Of a stretch of DNA of 64,000 nt, positions 53,505-61,973 are shown one piece after another. Position 1 is the stretch's first letter. Each line of letters opens with the position of its first letter. The notes below the pieces were generated by a model, which was given only the letters and a program-made list of their open reading frames with translations, had not been told where the DNA came from and did no database searches. Location: assembly GCA_913056165.1 (NCBI GenBank), contig CAJXMD010000007.1, positions 1 to 64,000 on the forward strand, given 5' to 3'. The DNA is from an uncultured Halieaceae bacterium (GTDB taxonomy: Bacteria > Pseudomonadota > Gammaproteobacteria > Pseudomonadales > Halieaceae). Position numbers and translations under genes: made by a program.

Positions 53505-54290
53505 CTAGCCTCTAGCACCTACCGATATCCTGGTATCACTTGAGCTGGCGGGTTTGGAAGGGGACTTTGTGATGACGTCCACAAGTCGCTTGATATCCGT
53601 TGCAATATCACTTTCAGGTGCGTGAAGGATTGCCGGTTGACCTAATCGCGCTGAGTTCAACACTACTGGGTCTTTTCGGATACCCGCAGCGTACTCAAGC
53701 GATAACCCAAGGAACTGTGCCGTCACTTTGTTTATACGTCTGTGAATGTTTTCTGATTCTTTCTCGTTACTGACCTGCACAGGCGTCAGCATGATGTCAG
53801 TAAGATTAAACTCCTGTTGAAGAACCTTGACGGTAGCATAGGCGTCCGCAATCGAAGAGGGCTCGTTCTGGATTAACAGCAGTTTGATGTCGCAAGCGCC
53901 GAACAAAACAGTGACGTTATCAGTAATACCAGCCGCAGTATCGACCACGAGATAATCGCAGTCCTCCAAGGCGGAGAGGGCATGAATCAGCCCCAGGAGT
54001 TGCAATCGAGTTAGGCGAGCCAGAGCAGATGATCCACTAGATCCTGGGACCAAAGTCACCCCATATTCTGATTGAACCATAATTTCTTCAAGAGTCTTTT
54101 GGCCAGACAGAACATGGCCATAACTGTATTCCACCCTCGCATTCAGTAGAATTTGAGCGTTGCTCAGACCCAGGTCGCCATCTAGCAGGACGACTTTCTT
54201 ACCTCGGTTAGCGAGCTCCACAGCAAGGTTTACAGAGACAGTTGTCTTTCCAACGCCCCCCTTACCGCTTGTTACGCCAATTACTCGCAT
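53505..54290 (-). CDS. flhG: Flagellar number regulator FlhG/FleN (MinD-type ATPase)
   Basis: A ParA/MinD ATPase: deviant Walker A KGGVGKTT (about 10-17), [14 protein letters not shown], and the switch [12 protein letters not shown]. It limits flagellar number by acting on FlhF and FleQ-type activators. ATG at 54290, with AGAGGG upstream, gives 261 residues; the frame also extends to 54353, overlapping flhF. Neither version shows the N-terminal DQAxxLR motif with which FlhG stimulates the FlhF GTPase. That fits the loss of the GTPase domain in the neighbouring flhF. Confidence 0.92.
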   Translation of the reverse strand: MRVIGVTSGKGGVGKTTVSVNLAVELANRGKKVVLLDGDLGLSNAQILLNARVEYSYGHVLSGQKTLEEIMVQSEYGVTLVPGSSGSSALARLTRLQLLGLIHALSALEDCDYLVVDTAAGITDNVTVLFGACDIKLLLIQNEPSSIADAYATVKVLQQEFNLTDIMLTPVQVSNEKESENIHRRINKVTAQFLGLSLEYAAGIRKDPVVLNSARLGQPAILHAPESDIATDIKRLVDVITKSPSKPASSSDTRISVGARG

Positions 54291-54343
54291 GGGTACCCTC
54301 TTACTACTTTGATTACCGCCCTCTGTTATCAGGGCCAGAGTGT

Positions 54344-55141
54344 TTACGCCCAACCTACCCCTAGTTTACGCTCACTTTCCTCAGAAAACGACAGGGATTT
54401 GCTCGCCTTGGATATGCACCCTAGCAGAAGAAGGGAGAAGTTCTCGGCTTCCTCAGAGGTGCAAACCCGCGGTATGACTGCATCGGTGGATGCGTCGCCA
54501 GGCTTCTCATCAGGGGGCAAAACGCTGTTGAGCCCATCGACGGAATTCAGCGGGGTAGTTGGAAGTCGTGTAGCCAGAAGCGCCGTCTCCTCATGTGGTG
54601 CTATGCCCACTTCGCGAGAGTCAATCGAGATACTTTCATTTGCCATGTCGTGATCTTCACTCTCATCGGCGACCACGTCTGAGAGCACCTCGGAGAAAAT
54701 CGCCGCCCTGAATTCATTAGTTTCAGGTTCCAATATGGCCGGTTTAGGGGGCTCTTCCAGTGCTCTCAAGCGAGCCGCCAGTGCCACCAAACCCGAGTGT
54801 ACCTCGGGTAACGGTTCGTGGACTCCCTGGTCGCTTGGCCCAGCTACCTGCGGAGTGTCCATTGCTAAATTGGCCGATCGGTTTTTGGGCTCATCCACAC
54901 CGCCTCTTTCGACCTCTGCAATGAGGTGATCGGGAGCTACCACTGGAGAGATAACGTCTTTCACGCCATTTACTTGTGAAAGGGTAGATGACTGCTCAGT
55001 AAAAGTCTCTAGTGCTAAAACGATGCGATAGTTGTCTTCAATTCTAAAGCTGTGCACGACTAGACAGTCTGCACCGTACTGCTTTCGTACTTTCTCCATG
55101 CAACTCCCATGATCGGCTGCCTGTACTACGACTAGTCGCAT
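54344..55141 (-). CDS. flhF: FlhF-like protein reduced to the B domain, GTPase domain absent
   Basis: 265 residues instead of about 400-500. The first 45 residues ([20 protein letters not shown], then [13 protein letters not shown]) match the FlhF N-terminal B domain. The rest is acidic, low in conservation, and ends in a short helix. No GPTGVGKTT P-loop, DTAG or TKLD motif is present, and the next gene begins at the stop, so the SRP-type GTPase domain is missing and not frame-shifted. FlhF normally marks the cell pole for the flagellum through GTP-dependent dimers. Position between flhA and flhG is exactly that of flhF. Confidence 0.82.
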   Translation of the reverse strand: MRLVVVQAADHGSCMEKVRKQYGADCLVVHSFRIEDNYRIVLALETFTEQSSTLSQVNGVKDVISPVVAPDHLIAEVERGGVDEPKNRSANLAMDTPQVAGPSDQGVHEPLPEVHSGLVALAARLRALEEPPKPAILEPETNEFRAAIFSEVLSDVVADESEDHDMANESISIDSREVGIAPHEETALLATRLPTTPLNSVDGLNSVLPPDEKPGDASTDAVIPRVCTSEEAENFSLLLLGCISKASKSLSFSEESERKLGVGWA

Positions 55142-55147
55142 GCTGAC

Positions 55148-57268
55148 TTACTCCTTCTCTTCTTCAATGGCGGATTCGCCACCAATACTTGATTGAACCT
55201 GAATGCGCTGATCATCTGGTATCTCGGTATAAGATAATACTGTTAGGTCGGGGACCCTTACCCTGACAAAACGAGACATCCAAGTCCTAAGGGTGGGGGA
55301 CACCACCAATGTGGCTGCGGCCCCCAAGTCTTGAATTTTCTCCGCCTCGCTTCGCAAACTTTCAATCATTGAGTTGGCGAGGGTAGGATCCAGCGTTATG
55401 TGGTCGGTCTCCACGCCCGTACGACTGCTCTCTAATAGTTTTTCAAGATCTGGAGCGAGTGTGATAACTGTTAAAGTGCCGGTGTCATCAACTAACGGTT
55501 GACAGATTAACCTGCCAAGTTTTGGCCTCACTGCTGAGGTCAGATGACTTGCATCCTGATTTTCTTTTGCATGAGCGGTTAGCGCGTCAATGACGTTACG
55601 CATGTCTTTTACTGGAACTGACTCTGCCAGTAAGTTTTGAAGCACTTGAGTGACTGTGGATAAGGGAAGGAGATCGGGGACAAGGTTACTGACTAATTTG
55701 GGATAGCGAGTAGCCACCTTATCAAGAAGGAGTTGAGTTTCATCCTGACCAAGCAACTCGCTGGCGCTATCTCGAATGACCGCGTTAATGTGTGTGGCAA
55801 TTGCTGTCGGTGCGTCTACAACCGTATAGCCCAGTCCTCGTGCGAGCTCAGCTTGTGACTGCTCAATCCACAAAGCGTCGAGTCCAAATGCCGGTTCTTT
55901 AGTGGGTTCTCCATCAATGGGTGCCGGCATGTCAGAACTGTTAATGGCCAAGAGCTTTCCAACTCGGACATCACCGCTGCCTCTAACAACACCGTGTAGC
56001 GATATCTGATAGACCTCAGGTTTTAGATCGAGATTGTCTCGAATACGAATTGGCTGAATTAAAAAGCCGAGTTCTGCAGATAACTTTTTGCGAATCCCCC
56101 TAATCCGGGTTAGTAACTGACCGCCCGATTGAGTATTTGCGAGGGGTACTAGGCCGTAGCCGATATCCAGCGCGATGACCTCTACTTGATCGATATCTTC
56201 CCAGTCGAGTTCTCGATTTGCTGGTTCTACTTCGGCGATGGCTTCGGCATTGACCGCCTCACGCTGTTCCTCTTGCGCTTGTTGGCGCAAATAGAACCCC
56301 AGACCAATACCGACAGCACCAAGTGGAAGAAACACAAAGTGTGGCATCCCGGGTATGAGTCCAAGCACGGTTACAATACCGGAGGCGATAAAAATGGCGT
56401 TCGGATCAGCGATCTGGCTCGAAGCTTGCTCAGCCATGCTTTCTTCTGTTGTGACCCGAGTAACAAGGATGGCGGTCGCTAGTGATAATAGTAAGGAGGG
56501 TATTTGCGCTACTAATCCATCACCAATGGTGAGTAGCACGTAGATCCGTCCAGCCTCGCCGAGGCTTAGTTCGTGTTGGGTAGTGCCAACGATAAGCCCG
56601 CCTACAATGTTGATAACGAGAATGAGGATGCCGGCAATGGCGTCGCCTCTTACAAATTTTGAAGCTCCATCCATAGAGCCAAAGAAATCTGATTCCTGAC
56701 CCAGCTCGTTTCGCCTGGTCTTTGCCTCTTCTTGATCAATGATGCCTGCATTGAGGTCCGCATCAATAGCCATTTGCTTTCCAGGCATGGCGTCAAGAGT
56801 GAAGCGCGCGATTACCTCCGATACCCGTCCAGCACCCTTCGTGACTACGATGAAATTTATAATCATGAGAATCAAAAAGATGATGAAACCCACCACGTAA
56901 TTTCCCGCGATCACGAACTCCCCGAATGATTCGATAACTTTCCCGGCGGCATCGGTGCCGGAGTGGCCCTCGACCAGCACCACTCTGGTAGAGGCCACAT
57001 TGAGTCCGAGTCTCAGGAGGGTCGCAATCAGGAGAACCGAGGGGAAGGACGAAAATTCCAGAGGCTTGCGTGTGTTGAGGGTGATCATCACCATCAGCAG
57101 GCCCAACATGATGTTGAATGTAAACAAAACGTCCAGCAGAAAGGCAGGGAGCGGAACGACCAACAGAGCCAATATAAGCAAGACCAGTGTCGGCGCACCG
57201 ACACTTTTCCCGCTCAGCCATGGCATGCGGCCCGAAACCTGTCGAAAATTTGACAGAATTGCTTCCAA
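55148..57268 (-). CDS. flhA: Export gate protein FlhA
   Basis: 706 residues: eight membrane helices with the FHIPEP-type cytoplasmic loop containing DAMPGKQMAIDADLNAGII, and a four-subdomain C-terminal part that docks chaperone-substrate pairs. Start is TTG at 57268, behind GGGAGG and just after an in-frame stop, so no earlier start exists. It heads the flhA-flhF-flhG-fliA operon with its own sigma54 promoter. Confidence 0.97.
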   Translation of the reverse strand: MEAILSNFRQVSGRMPWLSGKSVGAPTLVLLILALLVVPLPAFLLDVLFTFNIMLGLLMVMITLNTRKPLEFSSFPSVLLIATLLRLGLNVASTRVVLVEGHSGTDAAGKVIESFGEFVIAGNYVVGFIIFLILMIINFIVVTKGAGRVSEVIARFTLDAMPGKQMAIDADLNAGIIDQEEAKTRRNELGQESDFFGSMDGASKFVRGDAIAGILILVINIVGGLIVGTTQHELSLGEAGRIYVLLTIGDGLVAQIPSLLLSLATAILVTRVTTEESMAEQASSQIADPNAIFIASGIVTVLGLIPGMPHFVFLPLGAVGIGLGFYLRQQAQEEQREAVNAEAIAEVEPANRELDWEDIDQVEVIALDIGYGLVPLANTQSGGQLLTRIRGIRKKLSAELGFLIQPIRIRDNLDLKPEVYQISLHGVVRGSGDVRVGKLLAINSSDMPAPIDGEPTKEPAFGLDALWIEQSQAELARGLGYTVVDAPTAIATHINAVIRDSASELLGQDETQLLLDKVATRYPKLVSNLVPDLLPLSTVTQVLQNLLAESVPVKDMRNVIDALTAHAKENQDASHLTSAVRPKLGRLICQPLVDDTGTLTVITLAPDLEKLLESSRTGVETDHITLDPTLANSMIESLRSEAEKIQDLGAAATLVVSPTLRTWMSRFVRVRVPDLTVLSYTEIPDDQRIQVQSSIGGESAIEEEKE

Positions 57269-57323
57269 AACTCACTGCCTCCCGAAAGAAATAGGGTTTT
57301 CGCCCCTGGTGCGGATGTAGCAC

Positions 57324-57338
57324 GCAAGTTCTGTACCA
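57324..57338 (-). promoter_or_regulatory. sigma54 promoter of the flhA-flhF-flhG-fliA operon
   Basis: On the minus strand TGGTACA, GAAC, TTGC, with GG and GC 10 bases apart. About 55 bases before the flhA start. Confidence 0.87.
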
Positions 57339-57422
57339 AGTTCGAGAGGCTAGGTGAGATTCAGTGATGCGGGGGTTCCGGTTTACTCGGAAGACTAGAT
57401 TCCGCTGATAGTTGTTTCTGGG

Positions 57423-57449
57423 TAAAGCACTAGCCAGATCGACCGATAT
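57423..57449 (+). promoter_or_regulatory. sigma28 (FliA) promoter of flgP
   Basis: TAAA (57423-57426), 15 bases, ACCGATAT (57442-57449); one mismatch in the -10 box. About 100 bases before flgP. Confidence 0.82.
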
Positions 57450-57550
57450 CTCTTTACGGAGAGCAGATCCCTGCGTGAGCCTGTGAATCTGCAGATATCG
57501 ACAGCATATGATGCGAACAAAGCGTTTAGGCAGCCGCTTGGAGGAGAGTA

Positions 57551-58018
57551 ATGCGAATTGGACTACTTATTTGGAGCGCGTTGTTGCTCACTACGTTACT
57601 TGGTGGGTGCGGCACTTTGGGATCTTCTGAGGCCGATGCGTCCTTTGTCGAACCAATGGTCGAGCGACGAGACACGCTGACGGCTACTGGTTACGCTGTG
57701 ATCGATGTACAGCCTAGTGATAACGCGGCGCACCGTCGGTTAATGGCAATTCGGGCAGCCAAGCTTGACGCCTACAGAGGGCTCACTGAGCAGGTTTATG
57801 GGCAGTATCTCGACTCGACTACCACTGTGGCCGAAATGGTAGTGAGAAGTGACAGCTTCCGGGCCCGCGTTGAGGGCGTAGTTTATGGCGCTAATTTGGT
57901 TCAAATAGAGCCACGCGGCGGCACTACCTACGAAGTCACTCTTTCGCTTGATAAGAGCATCGTCAATGATCTCAGGGTTCTCTATCTGGAGCGCGCTGTC
58001 CTTGCCTCCAGCTCTTAA
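57551..58018 (+). CDS. flgP: Flagellar outer-membrane lipoprotein FlgP (LPP20 family)
   Basis: 155 residues with a lipobox (LLGGC) after the signal peptide and the LPP20-type domain: TGYAVIDVQPSDNAAHRRLM, AIRAAKLDAYRGLTEQVYG and VEGVVYGANLV. FlgP forms the outer-membrane disk or H-ring around the basal body in Vibrio and Campylobacter, needed for polar flagellum stability and torque. FlgO, its usual Vibrio partner, is not next to it. Confidence 0.88.
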   Translation: MRIGLLIWSALLLTTLLGGCGTLGSSEADASFVEPMVERRDTLTATGYAVIDVQPSDNAAHRRLMAIRAAKLDAYRGLTEQVYGQYLDSTTTVAEMVVRSDSFRARVEGVVYGANLVQIEPRGGTTYEVTLSLDKSIVNDLRVLYLERAVLASSS

Positions 58019-58068
58019 CTGAATAGGATAATATCGATATCTGTTCGAGAAGATGGGAGTGGTTTCGC

Positions 58069-59232
58069 GTGGATAGACCTCTGGTTATAGCTGCAATGTT
58101 GACTGTAGGCTCTTTGATGCAGCCGCCTGCACTGCTCGGTCAAGAGGTTACCCGCGGGATAGATTCCAGTGCAGCAGCAGAAAACTATCTCTCATCATTC
58201 AAGCAACGCGCCCTGGACGCGGCTTTTGACGCCGGGGCTCGAGTGAAAGGCTTGGCTTACATAGACGAGCAAGGCCGCCTGCATGAAAGAACCATGTTTT
58301 CAACCGAGGCTGATGTACGAGGGGTTCAAATAGAGAGTTATTTGGATGCGATGGGAAATGAACAGCTATTGGATTCAGTTCAGGTGCCTGAGGCCTCCAG
58401 ATGCCAGCTTTGGACTGGCAACGAGGTGGAATCTGGCCTGATCACGATCAAATTAGAACCAGGATTTGCCCGGGAGGCTTCAGACCGATCATTGCGGCAG
58501 AAAGAAGAGGAAATCTTGGCCGCTATGGTGCAGCGCACTTTGTTGGATTCGGGATTCAGAGCGCTGGAGCCTATAGGCCCTAAACCTGATGAGTATCAGG
58601 ACACCACTTATGCCAGAGCCTTGGTGGGAGATTGGTCTGAAGGTCCAGCACCTGACTTTGCTGCCACGGTCTCGGTGACGCTGCTTGCAGATGAGAGACA
58701 GAAGCGAGACCTGTACATAAACCATCCTGGCATTGCCTCGATTCGATATGTCAGATCATCAACCGCCAGGCCAGCCAATTTTGCAGTTAGCTTGAGTTTT
58801 AGTCAGCCCGCGGCTCGACGACTCATGGGCGAATTTCGAATAGTCGTTGAAGCTGATGCCTACCGTGCGTTCGAATCAGGCGAATGGGTGTTGGATCAGG
58901 ATGTAGATGATCTTGAGGAGTGGGTCCGAGAGGCTGTTGATGAGTTTGTGGCAGGCACGGTGTGCTTGCCTAGGGTATTCAGTGTGCGGAGAGATGGACC
59001 GGATCTGTTCAGCATTGATGCGGGGCGCTCCCGAGGGGTAACCGAGGGTTCTTGGTTACTTGTCGGTGGGCGTGATTTGATGGTGAACAACGTCATCAGC
59101 GACATGACCTTGGACACTTTGTGGATGTTGAGGGTGACCCGGGCTGACGATCACCGAGCTCAAGCGGAGCCTCTGCCGGCTGGTGAGGGAGTTCTGGTGT
59201 CTCAGGGGGAGCTATTGGGCACATTGCCTTGA
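58069..59232 (+). CDS. flgT: Flagellar H-ring protein FlgT
   Basis: 387 residues, close to FlgT (about 377), with a signal peptide to about residue 25. The N-terminal domain has KQRALDAAFDAGARVKGLAY and STEADVRGVQIESYLDAMGN, matching the FlgT N domain, and the C-terminal part after VCLPRVFSVRRDG forms a small beta domain as in FlgT-C. FlgT surrounds the LP ring of Na+-driven polar flagella and helps keep stators, which fits PomA/PomB here. Start GTG at 58069. Confidence 0.75.
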   Translation: MDRPLVIAAMLTVGSLMQPPALLGQEVTRGIDSSAAAENYLSSFKQRALDAAFDAGARVKGLAYIDEQGRLHERTMFSTEADVRGVQIESYLDAMGNEQLLDSVQVPEASRCQLWTGNEVESGLITIKLEPGFAREASDRSLRQKEEEILAAMVQRTLLDSGFRALEPIGPKPDEYQDTTYARALVGDWSEGPAPDFAATVSVTLLADERQKRDLYINHPGIASIRYVRSSTARPANFAVSLSFSQPAARRLMGEFRIVVEADAYRAFESGEWVLDQDVDDLEEWVREAVDEFVAGTVCLPRVFSVRRDGPDLFSIDAGRSRGVTEGSWLLVGGRDLMVNNVISDMTLDTLWMLRVTRADDHRAQAEPLPAGEGVLVSQGELLGTLP

Positions 59233-59245
59233 AGAGGAAATAAAC

Positions 59246-59701
59246 ATGAAGATACGGGCCCTGCGACAGATTATTTATTTTATGACGAGCATTCTGGTGG
59301 TGCTGCCGGCATCTTTGGCGGCACAGCAGAACCCCTCGATTTCAGGAAGCGATGTCGAGCGATTACGAGCGTTTATTGGTGATGTGGAGTTGGGTGAGCT
59401 CACCTCAAGTGACTCGACTTCCACCGGGTCCGTGGTCGATGGAGTCTACAAGGTGCGTCCTGGAGACACACTCAGCGGCATTATGGCTGCCCAGCTTGGG
59501 GACACGGGGGTTAACAACGACGTTCTCCAGAGCGTCATTATAAGTAACAACAAATCTGCCTTTCGGCGCGGTAACCCTCATTGGCTTATGGCTGGTGCGC
59601 AGTTACGGATGCCTACGGTAACGGACGTGATGGATTATGTGGTGCCTAGGAAAACCCACACGGAGCCCGATACTGCCAATGACTGGGTGAGATATCCGTA
59701 G
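59246..59701 (+). CDS. Exported LysM-domain protein
   Basis: 151 residues with a signal peptide (hydrophobic about 10-25, ending SLAAQ) and a FimV-type LysM domain, VYKVRPGDTLSGIMAAQLGD to GAQLRMPT. LysM domains bind peptidoglycan. Located between flgT and the FliK-like gene, it may help fix the H-ring or stator to the wall (inference). Confidence 0.8.
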   Translation: MKIRALRQIIYFMTSILVVLPASLAAQQNPSISGSDVERLRAFIGDVELGELTSSDSTSTGSVVDGVYKVRPGDTLSGIMAAQLGDTGVNNDVLQSVIISNNKSAFRRGNPHWLMAGAQLRMPTVTDVMDYVVPRKTHTEPDTANDWVRYP

Positions 59702-59734
59702 GAGCTTTTTCAGCACTGAAGAGAGCTAGCTATA

Positions 59735-60814
59735 ATGCTGGGGCCAGAGCTAATCAATCTTGCAGTGCGCCCAACCCCCATTTTTTTGGAGGGCTCACCT
59801 AGCCTCCGCATTGACCAGCCGGGGCCGAGAGAGCTTGGACTAGCCAACTTTCAGGTAGTACAGGGACTGGTTTCGATCGAGCGGGGACAATTATTTATCA
59901 ACCTTGCGGGCGTGAGCCAGCCTCTGTTGGCTCCTGATTTTCTGAAGCGCTATCTCGGACAGCAGATTTTTTTTAAGGTACAGATTACCCCCGATGGCGC
60001 GACAATTTTGCGCCCCGTGCCGGAGCCTCCCGCTGCATCTACACCAGTAACAGCGAATCCCCACCTCGGTAGTTCCGGGCTATTTGCCCAGCAATACTCC
60101 GGTACGCCTGCGAGCTTGCTACAGCAGTTAATGAGTCCTGAGTCTCTGCGCGCAATGCCTGCGCCGCTCGCCGCTGCTCTTATTGGACTAGGCGTGAGTT
60201 TGAGTCCCGCGATGTCTATAGAGGCTCAAATAGCGAGAGCAAGAGAGCTACTGGGGCGAGGAGGGGTTTTACGGCTCCCAATCGCTGAGGGGGTTGGTCG
60301 AGACTTGACCCTTCCGTCCATCTTAATGCGATTGCTGGGCATGAGCACTGATGTGTCGGCGAAAGAGCGAGTCCGCGGCCTGCTCTCAGACATAGATGGC
60401 CGCCAGGAGCGCGCCGTCACGGCTTTGCGGTCAGACGTCATAAATGCCGACATCCTGTCATGGGTGAATGGCGCCGCCGTCGAGCTGAATCTGCAGCGAG
60501 GCCCACAAGCTAATGCCCCTAACCGTGCATCATGGGTGATTAATCTCTATACCCAGTTCGAGAAGAATTCTGACGTGTGGCTGCGTGTTGAGCACATGCC
60601 TACAGATCGTATCAGGTTGGATGCGTGGCTTACCGATCCCGCCTTGTATTTGAGGGCCGCAGATTCCCGCACAGAATTCATTCAGCAGGTTTCAGAGTTT
60701 GGTCTGCATCTTGAGCATTTTGCAGTGTTCAACCAGGCTCGGGATACGGCCAGAAATGTGCCAGTAATGGACTCTTCAGCACGGCTTGGCGAGCGCTTGG
60801 ACTCTTCCGTATGA
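59735..60814 (+). CDS. FliK-like protein paired with FlhX
   Basis: 359 residues, Ala/Leu/Pro-rich. The C-terminal part, WVINLYTQFEKNSDVWLRVE then RIRLDAWLTDPALYLRAADS, resembles a FliK C-terminal (Flg_hook) domain, in which a protein surface interacts with FlhB. A short FlhB-C homologue follows immediately by ATGA overlap; FliK-like/FlhX pairs occur in other bacteria (for example the ylqG-ylqH pair of Bacillus). The match is by pattern and context. Confidence 0.65.
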   Translation: MLGPELINLAVRPTPIFLEGSPSLRIDQPGPRELGLANFQVVQGLVSIERGQLFINLAGVSQPLLAPDFLKRYLGQQIFFKVQITPDGATILRPVPEPPAASTPVTANPHLGSSGLFAQQYSGTPASLLQQLMSPESLRAMPAPLAAALIGLGVSLSPAMSIEAQIARARELLGRGGVLRLPIAEGVGRDLTLPSILMRLLGMSTDVSAKERVRGLLSDIDGRQERAVTALRSDVINADILSWVNGAAVELNLQRGPQANAPNRASWVINLYTQFEKNSDVWLRVEHMPTDRIRLDAWLTDPALYLRAADSRTEFIQQVSEFGLHLEHFAVFNQARDTARNVPVMDSSARLGERLDSSV

Positions 60815-61074
60815 AAGACATTGACGAAATAAAGGCAGTGGCTCTTGAGTATGGGAAGCGACAGGCTCCAAGTATTTTGGCAAAAGGCGAGGGTGAGGAT
60901 GCCATGTCGATAATCGACGCGGCCTTCGACCTGGGGCTTCCGGTCATTGAGGATGAAAGCTTGCAGCGACTACTGAGTGGAGTCGATATTGGAGATGAAA
61001 TTCCAGAATCGTTGTATCGAGCGGTTGCAGTGGTGTTAGCGTGGGTGTTTTGGCTTCGCGGCGAGGAGCCTTAA
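60811..61074 (+). CDS. FlhX, a FlhB C-terminal-domain-like protein
   Basis: 87 residues similar to the cytoplasmic C-terminal fragment of FlhB after the autocleavage site: AVALEYGKRQAPSILAKGEG (compare AVALAYD in FlhB), ADIAFxxGxPVxED-type DAAFDLGLPVIEDESLQRLL, and EIPESLYRAVAVVLAWVF. There are no membrane helices. In some species FlhX can replace the cleaved FlhB-CC part. Its ATG overlaps the upstream stop. Confidence 0.85.
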   Translation: MKDIDEIKAVALEYGKRQAPSILAKGEGEDAMSIIDAAFDLGLPVIEDESLQRLLSGVDIGDEIPESLYRAVAVVLAWVFWLRGEEP

Positions 61075-61099
61075 AGTGGAGATACCCACCCTCGTGGTT

Positions 61100-61564
61100 T
61101 CAGACATCCGCTTGTCGCCCGCGACTCTGTCCGCGCTTCAATTTTCCCAACTTGTCATAGGTTTCCCCAGTATCTCCTGAACGGCTGGATCTGAGGACCT
61201 CCAGTGCGGACCGAGTGGCCTCGATTTTTCTATCGATGAGTACGGCATTTTTTAGATGGGCATCTCGGCAGGTTGCAAGCAGGCCCTTTATCTCTTCGAT
61301 CAACGACGACATGAGCTCGTTGTCGGTCTCGTTATGACTGATATCGCCTGTCAAAATCGGCACGATGGCGGTCAGCGCTTCCAGCGTCTCTGATTTTTTT
61401 TCCTGAAGGGCTTCAAAGCTTTCCAGATCACCGCTTTTAAGAAGTGTAAACTCCTCTTCAAGCAAAGACTTCAGAGCTTTAGCTTTGTGCAAGCTCTGAA
61501 CCAGCGTTTCTGGTGTTACAGTTTCAGCCTCAGAGGGAGTAGGGTCTGACGAAGACACGGACAA
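61100..61564 (-). CDS. flgN: Flagellar chaperone FlgN
   Basis: 154 residues, helical, with LVQSLHKAKALKSLLEEEFT and LLKSGDLESFEALQEKKSE as in FlgN, the chaperone of hook-filament junction proteins FlgK/FlgL. Start TTG at 61564 or GTG at 61558. It follows flgM by 7 bases. Confidence 0.9.
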   Translation of the reverse strand: MSVSSSDPTPSEAETVTPETLVQSLHKAKALKSLLEEEFTLLKSGDLESFEALQEKKSETLEALTAIVPILTGDISHNETDNELMSSLIEEIKGLLATCRDAHLKNAVLIDRKIEATRSALEVLRSSRSGDTGETYDKLGKLKRGQSRGRQADV

Positions 61565-61571
61565 GCGGTCG

Positions 61572-61874
61572 TTAGGAGTTTATCATCCGTTCAAGGTCCA
61601 GCATATTCTCTGCTATACGCTGCGCATCCAGGGGATAATTGCCTTCCATAATGGCGAGTCGCAAAGCTTCGACCTTCGCGGCATCAAATTTGGCATCTTC
61701 GATGGTACTCATGACGGCTTCGCTCAGGGCGACTTGGTCGACTTGAGCTTCGGGACTTGAAATGTCAGTCGCGGCGCCCTCAGAAGACGCGGCATTGGCT
61801 TTTTCAGCACGCAGGTCTTTTTTGCCCGTACTTTCGGGAGTCGCACTGCGGATTGTCTCTGTAATACTGGACAT
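61572..61874 (-). CDS. flgM: Anti-sigma28 factor FlgM
   Basis: 100 residues, disordered N-terminus and a C-terminal FliA-binding part with AKVEALRLAIMEGNYPLDAQ then RIAENMLDLERMI. Exported once the hook is complete, freeing FliA. It has its own sigma28 promoter and so takes part in feedback. Confidence 0.95.
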   Translation of the reverse strand: MSSITETIRSATPESTGKKDLRAEKANAASSEGAATDISSPEAQVDQVALSEAVMSTIEDAKFDAAKVEALRLAIMEGNYPLDAQRIAENMLDLERMINS

Positions 61875-61937
61875 TACCTGATCTCCTTCCCAATGGCTGG
61901 CGCTGCTACCACAGGGTTTACTACTTCTCTGAGCTAA

Positions 61938-61964
61938 TTATCGGACATGTGCACCAAAACTTTA
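61938..61964 (-). promoter_or_regulatory. sigma28 (FliA) promoter of flgM-flgN
   Basis: On the minus strand TAAA (61964-61961), 15 bases, TCCGATAA (61945-61938). Confidence 0.88.
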
Positions 61965-61973
61965 GCACCGGCA

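Noticed and set aside
54344-55141. Frameshift or sequencing error as the cause of the short flhF
   Set aside because: The frame is uninterrupted from start to stop, flhG follows at once, and no P-loop or other GTPase motif appears in other frames of the region.
58021-58060. Possible sigma28 site upstream of flgT (CGATAT box)
   Set aside because: The -35 region does not match TAAA at 15-base spacing, and flgT can be read from the flgP promoter.
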